Assembly (NCBI GenBank): GCA_030340625.1
Contig: JAOPHQ010003474.1
Coordinates: 36,691-100,690, forward strand
Direction of reading: 5' to 3'
DNA from: Merluccius polli
Taxonomy: Eukaryota > Chordata > Actinopteri > Gadiformes > Merlucciidae
Length of the DNA stretch: 64,000 nucleotides
The notes under the pieces are model-generated. The model had not been told where the DNA came from and made no database searches. It saw only the letters and a program-made list of their open reading frames with translations. Position 1 is the first letter of the stretch, and every line of letters begins with the position of its first letter. Both the position numbers and the translations under genes were made by a program. Shown here piece after piece: positions 46,237-57,464 of this stretch.

Positions 46237-46489
46237 GTTATAAAAGAGTTCAGTTGTTTCAAAGAAAGGGAGATGTAGTAATAGCTTCCCAGTCTATTAC
46301 GCAGTCTATGTACCTGTATGTTATAAAAGAGTTCAGTTGTTTCAAAGAAAGGGAGATGTAGTAATAGCTTCTCAGTCTATTACACAGTCTATGTACCTGT
46401 ATGTTAGGTGGGGGGGGGGGGGGGGGGGGGGGGGCATTACCTTTGGGCATTCAACCTGAGGAGTGTTACGTGGTTTGTCCGACACAACA
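46237..46489 (+). repeat. Gypsy polypurine tract and 3' LTR, with 83-bp duplication
   Basis: AAAGAAAGGGAGA then TGTAGTAATAGC marks the tract/LTR boundary. The piece from TTATAAAAGAGTTCAGTTG to CTGTATG occurs twice (46237-46319 and 46320-46404), so the boundary is duplicated at 46273 and 46356. A run of about 25 G (46410-46434) precedes the LTR end at 46489. Confidence 0.75.
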
Positions 46490-46919
46490 ACAATTAGTGT
46501 AGATTCTGGAAGGAAAGAAACCCCTGGCTGTTTGCAAGGGACGGTGGTCTTGGATGCCTCGTTTGTAAGGAAGCCAAGACTCTTACTTTCTGAGAAGAGG
46601 TTTGGAGTGCATTTGGCGGATGTCTGGATCAATGGGACTGTAGCCCTGTCAAAAGCCTTTGCACAAATAAAATTACATACACCGTGACCAGACCACCATT
46701 GCTCATTAACAAGCTGTTGAAATAACAGAGCTCAAAGAAAAGGAAATGCTTCCAAAGAAAGTTGCAGAACTCAGCTAGAGTATGTTTAAGTAGACAGCTA
46801 GTTCGTTCAGGGCAGCCTATACTGTCGCTTAAGAATGGTTGCCTTATACAAAATTTAATACCATTATGAAACTTAATTAATGAGATTAATGGTGCCACAG
46901 TCGGCCCTGCTCACTGATC
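46490..46919. other. Unassigned sequence
   Basis: AT-balanced sequence with no recognised gene. A 74-codon open frame at 46463-46687 has no family signal. Confidence 0.45.
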
Positions 46920-47592
46920 CGATCATTTATATGCCCAGATTGTAGAGCACATTGCACAAGAGAGGAAAAAGAAGTGTATTTCTAATGTCAAATCACTTGA
47001 TTCCCGTATTAGTATACCACTAGACGAAAGCACAATTCATGCGCATATATGATTAGTTATGTCAGGAGTGATGTCACTGGGAATGGAGATGTGGACAATG
47101 GGTTATTTGACATAGTTGAACTGGACCAGCGCACAAATTCAGAGTCGCTGTGTAATGCACTAAAAAATAGCTTTCAGGCAGCGGGGTTTCTTCGAAAAAA
47201 ACTAAATAGCATAGCCACAGACAAGGCTGCCGTTCTAACCGACAGACTGGACTCATAGCTAGACTGAAACAGGATTTCCCTCGGGTTCTCCTCACAAAAC
47301 TCTATTATCTTTACCACCAGTCCTCGAAAAACGTGAGGGAGTTAGAGGAAGCGGCTGCGGAATAAGATGTTTGACAGTTTCAATACTGTCAAAGATGTGC
47401 TGAAGTATTTCCCAGTGTTAGCACATCACTTTCAATCCGCTAGTGAAGATGGCTCACGTTCTGGTGTAGAGAAGGTCAAGTAGCAACTATGATCAAGGTA
47501 AAACCTTGAAAATACTTATAGAGGTGAGCAACACTATTCTTCCAACCTCTGCGTGTGAGTGTGAGAGGGGCTTTTCTGCATGTAATGACACT
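46920..47592 (+). pseudogene. Second hAT transposase relic (ZNF862/KIAA1586-like)
   Basis: Readable pieces: ISYVRSDVTGNGDVDNGLFD and VELDQRTNSESLCNALKNSF, then KKLNSIATDKAAVLTDRL, matching the region of ZNF862/KIAA1586-like hAT-derived proteins around the conserved TDGA segment. Further pieces include KMFDSFNTVKDVLKYFP, and the end SACECERGFSACND is a hATC dimerisation motif. Several stops and frameshifts make it dead. It is a different hAT family from the relic at 27.7-34.2 kb. Confidence 0.7.
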
Positions 47593-47614
47593 TACTGACA
47601 TACGTTGATGTCCC

Positions 47615-47662
47615 CGTCTTTAAAGTCGAGCTTGGAGATACCTTACAGGCCCTGCAATACAG
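47615..47662 (+). pseudogene. HIPK-like kinase fragment, exon ending in LQYR
   Basis: The end of an exon-like piece reads VFKVELGDTLQALQYR and is followed by a consensus donor GTGAGT at 47663. In HIPK-type kinases the activation loop ends ...LQSRYYR before APE, so this matches the position. The 5' limit is unclear because it abuts the hAT relic. Only fragments remain, and DFG is not seen. Confidence 0.5.
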
Positions 47663-47815
47663 GTGAGTTCTACCAATGCCTGGTCTGACTGTATACTGTA
47701 TACTATTGGTGTACTGTAAATGTTATGTATGGAAAATGTCAGAGTTGTCTGATGCATCTGTATAGTGGTGTGGAGACATGACAGTACTATGTGTGTATTT
47801 CTCTTCACCCCTCAG

Positions 47816-47943
47816 GGCTCCGAAGGTTGTTTTGGGCCTGCCCATCACAGAGGCCATCGACATCTGGTCCCTTGGGTGTGTCATTGCCTCACTGTTTTTG
47901 GGAGATCACTTGTATCAATGTCGTGATGAATATGAACTGGTCA
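47816..47943 (+). pseudogene. HIPK-like kinase exon (APE to subdomain IX)
   Basis: The acceptor CTTCACCCCTCAG (47803-47815) precedes an exon reading APKVVLGLPITEAIDIWSLG and CVIASLFLGDHLYQCRDEYE. This is the kinase P+1 loop and subdomain IX (D-W-S-L-G) in the form used by HIPK kinases, which are expanded in fish. APE is changed to APK. The spliced join to 47662 keeps the frame (R then APK). The donor is uncertain (GTCAGT near 47940). Confidence 0.65.
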
Positions 47944-48180
47944 GTGAAACTAAACCACAGTCTTCCCCTTATAGAGGGAACACATTACACACACATCTTC
48001 GTGGAGACATGTAAAATGAAGGATAATGTGTTGCTGTGTTCTCTCTCCAGCTGGCCGGCATCGATGGCTCTATAGAGAAGAGTGCTGTTTCCCGACCGTC
48101 TCTGTTGAATATCCAATATCTGTCTAACTTAAAAAAGACAGGACAATAGTCGCATAAAATATTGGATTGTTTCTAACAAC

Positions 48181-49033
48181 CAGGCGCGTAGGAACCGGGG
48201 GGGGACGGGGGGGACGCGTCCCCCCCAATGTTGACACCCACTAGCCCCGCCCCCGCAAAACATATAAATTATAATATATATATATTTTTTTTTTTTTTTG
48301 TGTGCAAACAACCTCTGCAAAGTACACCGTTACAAACTATTCATGCAAAGGTATATTTTCCCCGCGAAGTCACGACATCAACCCCTCCACACGACCACAC
48401 CCCCACACACACACACACACACACACTTAGACATAGACACACACACTCACTGCTCTGGTGCACCGCCATCACCACCATCACCATCGCCGCCGCCGCCGCG
48501 AGCCGACAGAGAAGTGGGTCGGAACCGGGTCGGAGATAACATGGAGGCCGGCGGAGACCGCGCGCTACGGAGCGGAGGCGCCGCGCGCGATTAGGACGCG
48601 TCGCGGACGGCAGCGGACCGCGACGCGGTAGTCTCCACTGAAAAAGCCCAGTCCTATTCCCAGTCCCATCGTGTTGAGGGTGGAGGCAGCGGCTGGTCTA
48701 TCGGCGTGAATGCATCGGGGCTTACATGCCTGTATTGGCCTATATGGGTTCGCTGTAGGCCCGTTTATTATGTAGGCCTATGTGTGTGTGACTGGGTGGG
48801 GGGGGGGGGTGATGGGTGATGGGTGGATGGTGATGGTGGTGGATGGTTGGTGATAGGCTTGTATGAGCGTCGGGGTTTAGGACCGGGCGATGGCGGCTCC
48901 ATCCACACGTTTCAGACATGGGTTACGTGTTCATTATGTGCGTGATCGCAAATATGCCCCCCCCCCCCCCCCCAAAAAAAATGTAAAAAAAAAAACGGTC
49001 CCCCCCAATGTCTGAGTCCTTCCTACGCGCCTG
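48181..49033. mobile_element. 853-bp hAT MITE with CpG-rich interior
   Basis: Termini CAGGCGCGTAGGAA and TTCCTACGCGCCTG are perfect 14-bp inverted repeats. Flanking CTAACAAC (48173-48180 and 49034-49041) is a perfect 8-bp duplication. The interior has a CA microsatellite (48401-48426), a (CCG)n and CpG-dense segment (48480-48640), and C and A runs. It lies in the space between the HIPK-like exons. Confidence 0.93.
48455..48640 (+). other. CpG-dense block inside the hAT MITE
   Basis: The stretch has CGCCGCCGCCGCCGCGAGCC, then ATGGAGGCCGGCGGAGACC opening a 17-codon frame, and a CGCG-rich tail. The CpG density is far above its surroundings. It looks like a captured promoter or 5' exon of a host gene, but no source gene is recognised. 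Confidence 0.55.
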
Positions 49034-49591
49034 CTAACAACTATTCGAAAATTCGATAATCATGACCCATCCCTAGCTTCGAGTAGCTTAGTGCACTTCA
49101 TTCTGCACTGAAAGAAAACTCAACAAAATGTTTGTTGACACTGACAGTACTACCGTAGGCTAGAGCACGGCAGAGGAAGGTGAAGACATGACACGCTGTT
49201 GATTGCGCCCTGTAGTGCACAAAAGGTATGATGAAAATATGTGCTTATGAAATAAATGTGTCATGCTCATTTGGCGATGCATTTTTAAGCTCCACGATGC
49301 ATATCGTCACGTTTTCGTTTCGCAAAATTTTGTGGCATGATATTTCGTCACACCCCTACTGGCGATTCAAAGTATTAATACTTATTTTACATGTCATGAA
49401 AAAAATCTGCAATATATAAAGTTATGTTTTTTATTACCAGTATAATATTTCTCAATATATGCTGTATTAGAGTTTTATAAAAAGCCAGATATGTAGCAAG
49501 CTGGACCCCCCCATGCCCCCCCTCAATAACATATTACAGTAATATGAATGAGATGTGGCTTTCAGTGTAATTGAATTGACATTGTTTCCAG

Positions 49592-49770
49592 ATGCAGTGC
49601 TATCCAGAGGAAGACCATGATGACTTGGTGGAATTATTAGAGTTACTGAAAGAGATGCTGGAAACAGACTCTCGTCCAACAAAATTATACAGCATCCCTT
49701 TGTGTCCTTGCTGCCAGAACATTGTTTATGACATCCATGACATTATGTTTAAGAGTCAGTGTACCCGAAA
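49592..49770 (+). pseudogene. HIPK-like kinase exon (C-lobe end)
   Basis: The acceptor ATTGTTTCCAG ends at 49591. The exon reads MQCYPEEDHDDLVELLELLK and EMLETDSRPTKL, fitting the last helices of the HIPK kinase domain (DLLKQML.LD...). A donor-like GTAAAG starts at 49771. Without splicing a stop follows at 49772. The phase to the next exon does not fit cleanly, which suggests decay. Confidence 0.5.
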
Positions 49771-49900
49771 GTAAAGGAAAGAGAACAATGGAGAGAGATA
49801 TCAGAGAGAGTTTGACTTTCTTTTAAAAAAAAAAAAGAATGAGAGAGAGAGAGATAATTTTCATCTAAAATATTGACTGAATTGTAATTTGTTCTTACAG

Positions 49901-50145
49901 TGTCAGACTATGACCTAGAGACTATTCAGAAGACAGTGCCTCAACAAACCAACATGACCTTAGCCCTCACAACCAGACGGAGACTTGGTCTGGATGTACG
50001 TCTGGAAACACCAGCCTGGGCTCCCTGCCAGCAGGCCTGTCCACCTCCTACCACCACGACCAGCACTCCCACCATGAAGGGTCTTGACAAGACTAGGACA
50101 AGGAGGAGCAATGGCGTGAGGAGGGAGAGGAAAACTTGGGTGTGA
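49901..50145 (+). pseudogene. HIPK-like exon with TNMTLAL segment (first copy)
   Basis: The acceptor TTTGTTCTTACAG ends at 49900. The exon reads VSDYDLETIQKTVPQQTNMT then LALTTRRRLGLDV. The TN-T segment recalls the stretch after the kinase domain in HIPKs. The reading ends at a stop near 50143. A diverged copy of the acceptor and exon lies at 50340-50520. Confidence 0.45.
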
Positions 50146-50860
50146 TGAATGGAGGAGAAGAGGAGTTGTTAAGGAGAGGAGGAAAGAGGATGGGAGAACT
50201 CATGTAATGGAGTAGGAAGGCGGATACAAGAAGGAGAGTGGACTGGAGGAGGAGAGAGGAGTGCCTCATTAACAAGATGTTTCCTCCTCCTACATATTTC
50301 TGGGCAGCAGAGCAGGACGTGCTGGCTGGTACCTCCATAATTTGTTCTTACAGTGTGTCAGACTAGACTGGACTAGACCAAGACTCCTCAACCAGCCAAT
50401 CTGACCTAAGCCCTCACAACCAGAACCCCATCTCAGTGCGCATGTCTAGAAACACCAGCCTGGGTTCCTTGCTAGTAGGCCTGTCCACCTCCCACCATCA
50501 TGAAGAGTGGACCGGAGGAGGGGAGAGAGGAGGGTGCAGGAGAGGAGAACGTGTCAAAAAGAGAGGCCTTCTGAGAGGAAGGATAAAAGAAGAAAGAAGA
50601 AGAAGAAAGAGAACAATTATAAAGAATAAGAGAAACAAAGAATGAGAAGGAGAAAGAAAAAGAGTAAAAATATATATTCAAGAAAAGTAAAGAAAGTAAA
50701 TAATTTCTGAACCTGATATTCATCATGAAGAAAAAGAAGAGGGGAAGATTGAAAAGGAGCAAGTAGCAATATGAGAAAGCACAAGAGGATGAGATATATG
50801 AGGAAAAGGAGGAGGAAAATGATGAAATGAAGTCTTCCATCCACACACCATCCCTTTTAC
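50146..50860 (+). repeat. Purine-rich (GGA/GAA) tract
   Basis: Two purine-rich stretches, 50146-50270 and 50500-50830, on both sides of the second exon copy. Mostly GGAGA and GAAGAA words. Phe/Ser-rich minus-strand frames here are artefacts. Confidence 0.75.
50340..50520 (+). repeat. Diverged second copy of the 49888-50060 exon segment
   Basis: TTTGTTCTTACAG, GTGTCAGACTA, GACCTAAGCCCTCACAACCA and AAACACCAGCCTGGG recur in the same order at an offset of about 452 bp. Indels break the reading frame of this copy. Confidence 0.8.
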
Positions 50861-53715
50861 TTTTTTAGTTGATATTCATATATTTTACAACATATTATTC
50901 TAGACAAATGAATGTTGTATACTCTAATCTACTTCCTATACGGCCACGGTGTTACCACCAGTACTCCTGTGCTACTGTCAACAGTACAACCTGCAACAGC
51001 TCCAACAGCTGTGACCAGTACGACCAGTACAGAGGGGACCAGCACTATACTCGGCGATGACCAACAACACAGACTGATTCGGCTGAGCTGTAGACTTTCA
51101 CAGCAACCGCTCACAATACAGCACTCGATATTAAATAAATATAACTACATGAATCGGATTGGTATTCTACATCATAGAGATCTAGGCTAGTATTTGATTC
51201 ACACCTTTTCTAGTTTTATTAGTAGATTTCTTGCCTCATTGTGCTAAATAAGGACATTCAGTTCCATATCAATAAGATAATCAAAGTGTTTTATCACCTT
51301 AAAAATGATTAAAGTATTGCTGCTATTACATAACAATCTGCAATGAGCATTATATTCATTTAGGAGATCAAGGTATGGCATTGGTTTGTGAATTAATCCG
51401 GAGGGTTAATATCATTTGTACTTGGAATATAACTTGTGAAATTAGTTCCACCTAATCCCAGATTTTGTCTGTAGGCCCTTAAAAAGATATTTGGATTTGT
51501 ATTAAAGGCTAACTCCCTAGCTATGTCAGGTCAATGCTAGTTAATGTCTACAACAGGGCTCATCAATCAGGGGCCCGGGGACCAGATCCGTCCTGCCAGC
51601 CATTTTTCTCTCGCCCCACTTCATCCTCCACAACACCAAATAAAAAAAAAATGTTGTTCCTATCTTGACCCCTATATTGATTATCCTGCATGCAAGATTT
51701 ACTGGGAAAGACAGGGGAAAAGGTTTGAACAGTGTCCCATTGAAGAGTCAGGACCGCATGTGTGTGCGTGTGCGTGCGTGTGTGGCACGCATAAGTGGGT
51801 GCTCACACACAATGCAGGACTCTGAAGGAGAGAGGGAGCCACCTGCCAACATTTTAAACTGTTTGCTTCATGATGCACTCACTCACAAGTATATAAAGAA
51901 AATGGTTTCAATTTGGTTCTCCATTTCTTTTGCTATCTGACCAAATGGGTAGGCCTAGAGCAAGGAACCATACGTTTCAACACATCTGTCCTTCACTGCA
52001 GTGTCCTTCTTTTACACATCAAAACTCCGTCTAGCCTGTCAGGTGTAGCTAAATACATGACGCTGACGCTAAATACATGAAGCTGCCGCTAAAGAGCCAA
52101 CAGCTAAACTGAAAGGCTATCGCATTCATGCACTGACCACTAAAACACTGTTATCTTCTAAATAAAAGAAACCAAAAACACAGACGCGCACGCATGCACA
52201 CACATACACATTTCAATAAAATAACAATAAATATAGTAAATAATAATATAATACATTGTAAACCAGGATCATACTTTGATACTATTACAAGGTCAAAAAC
52301 ACACCAGGGTGTGTATTTTGCCCACGCACACGCACACACACACACACAGCTGACGGCTTGCCGGTGATAAAAACAATCTCTTTTTCAATCATTTTTGTAT
52401 CTAGAAAATCTATTGCAACAAGCAACTCTTCTCTTCTCTCCAGTGTTTTGTTGTCAAGTGAAGGCGCAGCACGCTTGCCGGCTAGGTATTGCTTTTGAAA
52501 AGATGCAGGGTGCAGTCGCGGACTGTAATTTATTTTTACCCGGCGACGGTGATGTGTTTTTGATTGGCCGTCAGCCGGAGTGATTACCTAAAATCAAGGT
52601 GAGGATGAATGGATGGTCGTTGCACAGGGTTTTGTTTTGTGTAGTTTTAGTGCTGCCATTATTATTTTCTCTAAACAACATGCTCGATTCTGCGCAAAAA
52701 CCGATAAAGGTGACTTTGACCAGATGGCAAAAAAAGAAAAGTGAAGTGAAGAAATGGGAAAAAGGTCAGATAAAAATGACACAAGCAGAGAAATGTAGAG
52801 TAGAAGATCCACTGGCTAGGTTTTCTATAAAAGGCTTGTGATGATTCCTCGTATTGTTGCTGTCAATTTGTCAGCTCACCTGCCACTAGAAACAAGCTCG
52901 GCTGTTTCCCAGACGTCCTAGTGTCTCCTCTTTCAAAACAAAATTATTTGTCTAAACCTTTTATTCGAAGCTCTTTCAGAACATGTCAAATCTGACTAGG
53001 AGTGGGAAAAGAATGAATAAAATGTACAAAGACTCGTGCTTTGAAAGACTATACTTTGTAACTCTTGAGTGTACCTGTAAAACCTTTCAAACCAAGAGAA
53101 ACCGGACTTCATTGAAAATCAGAAGACATAGAGCAATGTGCAAGAGTTGAATTATTGAATGAATTAGTAATTCATTGTTATTTTCTGCCGTCAGCTAAAC
53201 CTTGGCCCCATGAGCTAAAGCCATTGTGGCTAGTGCCAATGTTCAAGAATTACAAAAACCTACACTGAGCTCTGAACAACTCAATGACCCAGTTAGGATG
53301 CCAGTGTGGGATTCTGTTGAAGCCCAATTTACAAAGATGCCAGATGTTTGGGGTTTTTTTGCACCAAGGGACAGGTACGAAAAGAAAACATCAAAGTGTT
53401 GAACTGTTGAATATTTGCGCATGAAGAAATAATCCACTGAGAAAGGAAACAAAGAATTAAAACATGCATGGTCACACAAGGTTATCTCAGTTGAATATGC
53501 AGAACAATGTTACACCAGCAGGCCACTAATGCTTACTTTATGTTAAAGGTCCCCTATTTTACTAACAGGTGTAATGTTAGATGTGATGGTAGATTTTGAA
53601 ATGGCTTGTAATGGCTAATCAACATCGCCTGGTGGTAAAATAGGACTTTAAAGATGCTCCAAGCAGCTTCTCTCATGGAGGCTATGCAGCTCTTCTTCTA
53701 CGCTCATTTTCTGAG
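50861..53715. other. Unassigned region with microsatellites
   Basis: No gene is supported. A Thr/Ser-rich frame (50912-51190) could be a remnant of the HIPK-like C-terminus but has no motif. Near 51555-51600, CTCATCAATCAGGGGCCCGG followed by AGATCCG resembles one end of a hAT-type repeat; its partner was not found. CG/CA-rich tracts lie at 51758-51790, 52182-52212 and 52325-52348. Confidence 0.45.
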
Positions 53716-54023
53716 AGTGTATCGGTAACACTTTACAATAAGGTACGCAAAACGTGGGTAGTTTACTACTGAGGAACGAGATGAGTAATGAATGATGAAC
53801 GACCAGGGCCCTAACTGGGGCCCTAACGGGGCCCTAAGTGACAGTTACTCAGTAACTACTGAGGAATTACTGGTAAACAGACTAAAATTTGAAAAAAGTA
53901 GATGCAATTTCCCGCATTCTGGTGCATTTTACCATGTTTTCAGATTTAAAATGATCTCCCTCTTTCATTGATTTTCCTTGGAGCATGGTCTGCAATTACT
54001 GACTACTATTATGTTCTGGTGTA

Positions 54024-54245
54024 ATACACACAGAGATGTATAAAGTACTGGAGACCAAGACTTGAGTAGAAGTACTATATCAAAAAAGTGACTTGAGTAG
54101 AAGTAGAAGTGTTCTTTAAAAACCATACTTCAGTGGAAGTACTAAAGTATTCAAAATGTTTTGTATTTAAGTATTGCAAGTAGAAGTATTTTAAAATGTA
54201 CTACTCAAGTACTGAAAGTACAAGTACAAGTGTTGTGTTATGTGT
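54024..54245. repeat. AGTAGAAGTA-rich fish repeat
   Basis: Contains GATGTATAAAGTACTGGAGA, repeated ACTTGAGTAGAAGTA words and, in the other direction, TACTCAAGTACTGAAAGTAC. It looks like a fragment of a common fish MITE; no target duplication was identified. Confidence 0.55.
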
Positions 54246-54705
54246 AGGCTATATTAACAGGGATACAAACACATGTATGGTCAAAATAGAGAGAGCTAGT
54301 TGAAGCACATATTCTGATTAATTCTGATAATTAATTAGTAAGTCATTTAATATTTTGAATGGGTAAAACATTTGATTTTTATGTTTCATTAGGTGTGTTA
54401 GTTCAGCTGGCATCACAATCTGATATAGCTAATACTAGAATTGTCTATAGGCCTGTCTCATTTTGTAGTTTAACTTATTATTTGGTAGATTTGTCTTATT
54501 AATATGTAATTAATAGCACCTTAATATTTGCTGAAAGCCTTTCATGATTCTTGAAATAATAGGTGTAAGTTCAGATATTAATATTGTATGAGCCTATTAA
54601 AATGACGCCTGTCTCTTTAAGACACGTCTTCCAGGGCTCTGCTAGCGAACAATTAAGCAGGCGAGCACTAATCAAAGCAACTTCGCATAAGAGTCTCAGG
54701 GCTTC

Positions 54706-54764
54706 GTGAACAAGTACAGACCTGTGTTAGTGTTATACACTAACACAGGTCTGTACTTATTCAC
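54706..54764. repeat. 28-bp near-perfect hairpin
   Basis: Left arm 54706-54733 and right arm 54737-54764 are reverse complements with one mismatch, separated by TAT. The inner 22 bp (AAGTACAGACCTGTGTTAGT and two more) are perfect. This could fold as a miRNA-like or cruciform stem; transcription is unknown. Confidence 0.85.
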
Positions 54765-56159
54765 ATTATTTAACATTATTTAACCTTGTCAAAGATGAAC
54801 AGGCAGAACAAACGCACCAACTTACAGTGGCCGCAGAGTCATCGGGAATCCTGACCGCAGGTGTGTAAACAAGATGGAGTGATATGGAGTCAGATAGTGT
54901 CATAATTCAAACCTGAAAAAAAAGGTTTCAAAGGCTTGTAAGTCTGTGTTTGAAAACTCAACACCTTGTAAAAAAGGTTTTGCACCACTGAAAAAAGAGA
55001 TTATAGCCTGAAAAAAAAAGTCAAACATCTGCAAACATGATTTTGTGTTCTATTTTATCTTCTTCATCATTTTCACCAACGCATTTTCAAAGCTAAAATG
55101 TTTCACAAACACATTTCAAAGTTTAAAAATGTTCACCCAGCGCATTTGCAGAGTTTCAAATCTGACACTGTTCTAAACAGTGTATTACTTTGTTTCCCGG
55201 TTTCGAAACCTTGTATTCTGCAAACTGCCTGTTCAAACATTGAGAAATACGTTTTGAAAGGTTGAATATTATTTTTAAAAACTTGTAAAGGTGTAAATTT
55301 ACACCATTGCAATGTATTTTTTCAGAACTTAATTTTCAGCACTGACTTTTCAGGAGATTTGACACACACGGGCGCAAGCTTGCGAGTCACGTGATTATTG
55401 ACACCTGTTCTGACGCCGTTCGTTTTTGAAACTCCTTTAGCTCAAAGGTCTGAAAACGTGGTTCTGAAAAAAAGGAAAAAAACCTTCCTGGGGGCGGGCC
55501 ACTCTTGCTCTAAACCTATTGGTTGCTCTCTGCTGAGGCACAGTCCAATCACATGCGCCGTTGACCGGGCTGTGCGGGATTGACAGTGCTCTGCCGATGA
55601 CAAGAATAACAAGCGACTTGCGTGGTTGATTTTGTTGTCTATTTTCTGGAACCATGGCTGGTAGACAGGCGAGCAATTTTATTCTATATTGTTTGCGTTC
55701 TAACCACCCGCGAGCCTCCTGCGGCTCGCCAAGCTGTAATTTGCAACACGTTCTCATCCCAACTCGTAATATACCGACGGTTTGTCACGCCCCTAGACGT
55801 GATACTGACGCAAAATGTACCCTCCCGCGTCTGTGTGAAACGATCTGTGTGAAACAATCTCATAAACCCGTTCGCGGTGGTAAGAGACGAGCAGAGTCTA
55901 CAGCGTCCGCTCGCAGAGCAGAGTCTACAGCGTCCGCAGTCTACTGTGAAACAATTCGCTCCAAAAGGGTTAGATAGAGTGACAGGGGGACGGCCAATCA
56001 CACAAGAAACGGCAGAGCCAATCGAGGAGCTTGTGGCGGGTCTAAACTAAGGGAAAGAGGCTTCAGCTTGAGCGGCAGTTTTCCGCTTGGTCCTAGTGCT
56101 TGACATGTCTCTGTTCACTATAGCGTAACATTGTTTTTGGACGGTAAAAAGTGCGGGGG
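54765..56159. other. Unassigned sequence inside FB2
   Basis: Repeated CCTGAAAAAAAAGGTTT-like words occur at 54914-55020. A 24-bp duplication, GCAGAGTCTACAGCGTCCGC, lies at 55890-55940. No gene is supported. Confidence 0.45.
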
Positions 56160-56192
56160 ATCGTCCGGCCGTTTCCCCAACGGCCGGACGAT
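56160..56192. repeat. Perfect 14-bp GC-rich hairpin
   Basis: ATCGTCCGGCCGTT, loop TCCCC, then AACGGCCGGACGAT. It is followed by further GGCCGGCC words and a T-rich stretch. Confidence 0.85.
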
Positions 56193-56362
56193 TTCAGGCC
56201 GAGCCGGCCGGCCGTAATTATTATATTTTTTTATTTTTTATTTTTTATTTTGTGTATTATTATTTTTGCGCCGGTCCAGATTTTTGGACCCCCCCCCCCC
56301 CCCCCCCCCCACCCCACCCCGTCAACAATCGCGCATCCCCTCCCTGATTATGGCCAAGCATG

Positions 56363-56645
56363 CGCCCTTAAAATAGCGTCCGAATAAGCGCCACTGACTT
56401 TAGACTCGGTTTTTCCTGGTCTGTGGCGCAATTGTTTTGTGAAAGTGCAGAATAGCACCAGGGAACGTTTGCGCCGGGACACGCCTCCTGTTTTCGCTGA
56501 ACCGCCCCCGGAGCGCAACTTCATTCCCCAAGTGAAGGACTTGCGCCTTGCGAGGGAAAATTCCAATGTGCGTCGGGTGCAAAATAGGAATTGTACAAGC
56601 GCCAGTGCACAAAGTCAATTGCGCTGAGTGCAAAATAGGGCCCTA
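56363..56645. mobile_element. Harbinger-type MITE fragment
   Basis: The right end TGCAAAATAGGGCCCT and left end GCCCTTAAAATAGCG are imperfectly inverted. Internal GCGCAATTG and GACTTT words recur in both halves. This end type is common among fish PIF/Harbinger MITEs. A C-run (56289-56310) precedes it. Confidence 0.5.
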
Positions 56646-56982
56646 TATGTACGTTAAAGAGAGAGAGAGAAAAAGCAAACAATAAAAATACGTAAATTGC
56701 ATTAATTCAAGGAGGCAATTAAATCCAATGAGCATATCTCCACTATTCAACACTTTAAATAACAGCCTATACCGGTTGTGGAGAATGGCGCATACAGTGA
56801 TCACTGTGATCACATCCTCTCACAAGATTTCGTGTATTTTTGTGTGCCCTAACATATATGGAGGAAAAACAGTAAACAATAATAAATATGGATTCAACAA
56901 ATAAAAGGCGACAAAGAGCTAATACGATGTTTTTTACGCATAGGACTAAGCGTAATCTGCGTAATCACTTACATGTTATACT

Positions 56983-57410
56983 TTAACTGCTCCCGGTTGT
57001 GGATTGAGATAGGGTGTCAAGACGTCTTGCAGGGATAGCCACTGTCACCCAGCAAGACACCCAACTGGTACATGGTGCCTCACGCCTCAGACTGCTCCCC
57101 ATTAAAATATGCGGATCATGGGTAGACCCTGCAGGCCACTTCGCAACAACATCAAGAATGTTAAAAGTTGCATCAAAAACAATCTGCGTGTTGGTGGAAT
57201 GTACTTTCTTTCTATTTACGAACACGTCCTCATCTTTTGATGGCGCAATTATTTGTATGTGCGTCCCGTCAACAGCACCGACCACACCGGGAATACCTGC
57301 AATTGCCATGAAGTTGGCTTTGATCCTCCTGTGTAGTTGTTGATTGTCCAAAGGAAACCGGATAAACTGTTGGATGATATTAATGGTATTATTTCAGCCT
57401 TAACCAACTT
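56983..57410 (-). pseudogene. Harbinger transposase, catalytic part
   Basis: The minus-strand reading has IIQQFIRFPLDNQQLHRR, then IAGIPGVVGAVDGTHIQIIA (first catalytic D in the DGTH motif), NRKKVHSTNTQIVFDATF and STHDPHILMGSSLRR (second D in the HD motif). This is the DDE nuclease of PIF/Harbinger, related to HARBI1. A frameshift near 57050 scrambles the C-terminal third and removes the final acidic residue from the frame. Confidence 0.85.
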
Positions 57411-57464
57411 TGAACTGCTCTGTCAGCTCTTCTAGCCTGTATGTAAAATATGATCATTGTGGAA

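Larger units (their letters stand above)
42469..46489 (+). mobile_element. Decayed Ty3/Gypsy retrotransposon (Mag-like)
   Basis: A 5' LTR remnant (42469-42530) ends CCAACACAACA, then the primer-binding site TGGTATCAGAAG (42531 on). Gag, zinc knuckle, protease, RT, RNase H and integrase follow in Gypsy order. The 3' LTR ends GACACAACA at 46489. Many frameshifts and stops show it is old. The Mag-like assignment rests on gag and integrase wording and is tentative. Confidence 0.88.

Noticed and set aside
50912..51190. Thr/Ser-rich frame as the last exon of the HIPK-like gene
   Set aside because: Low complexity only; no motif links it to the kinase fragments.
52395..52583. 62-codon open frame near 52.4 kb
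   Set aside because: Short, no motif, no splice support that stands out.
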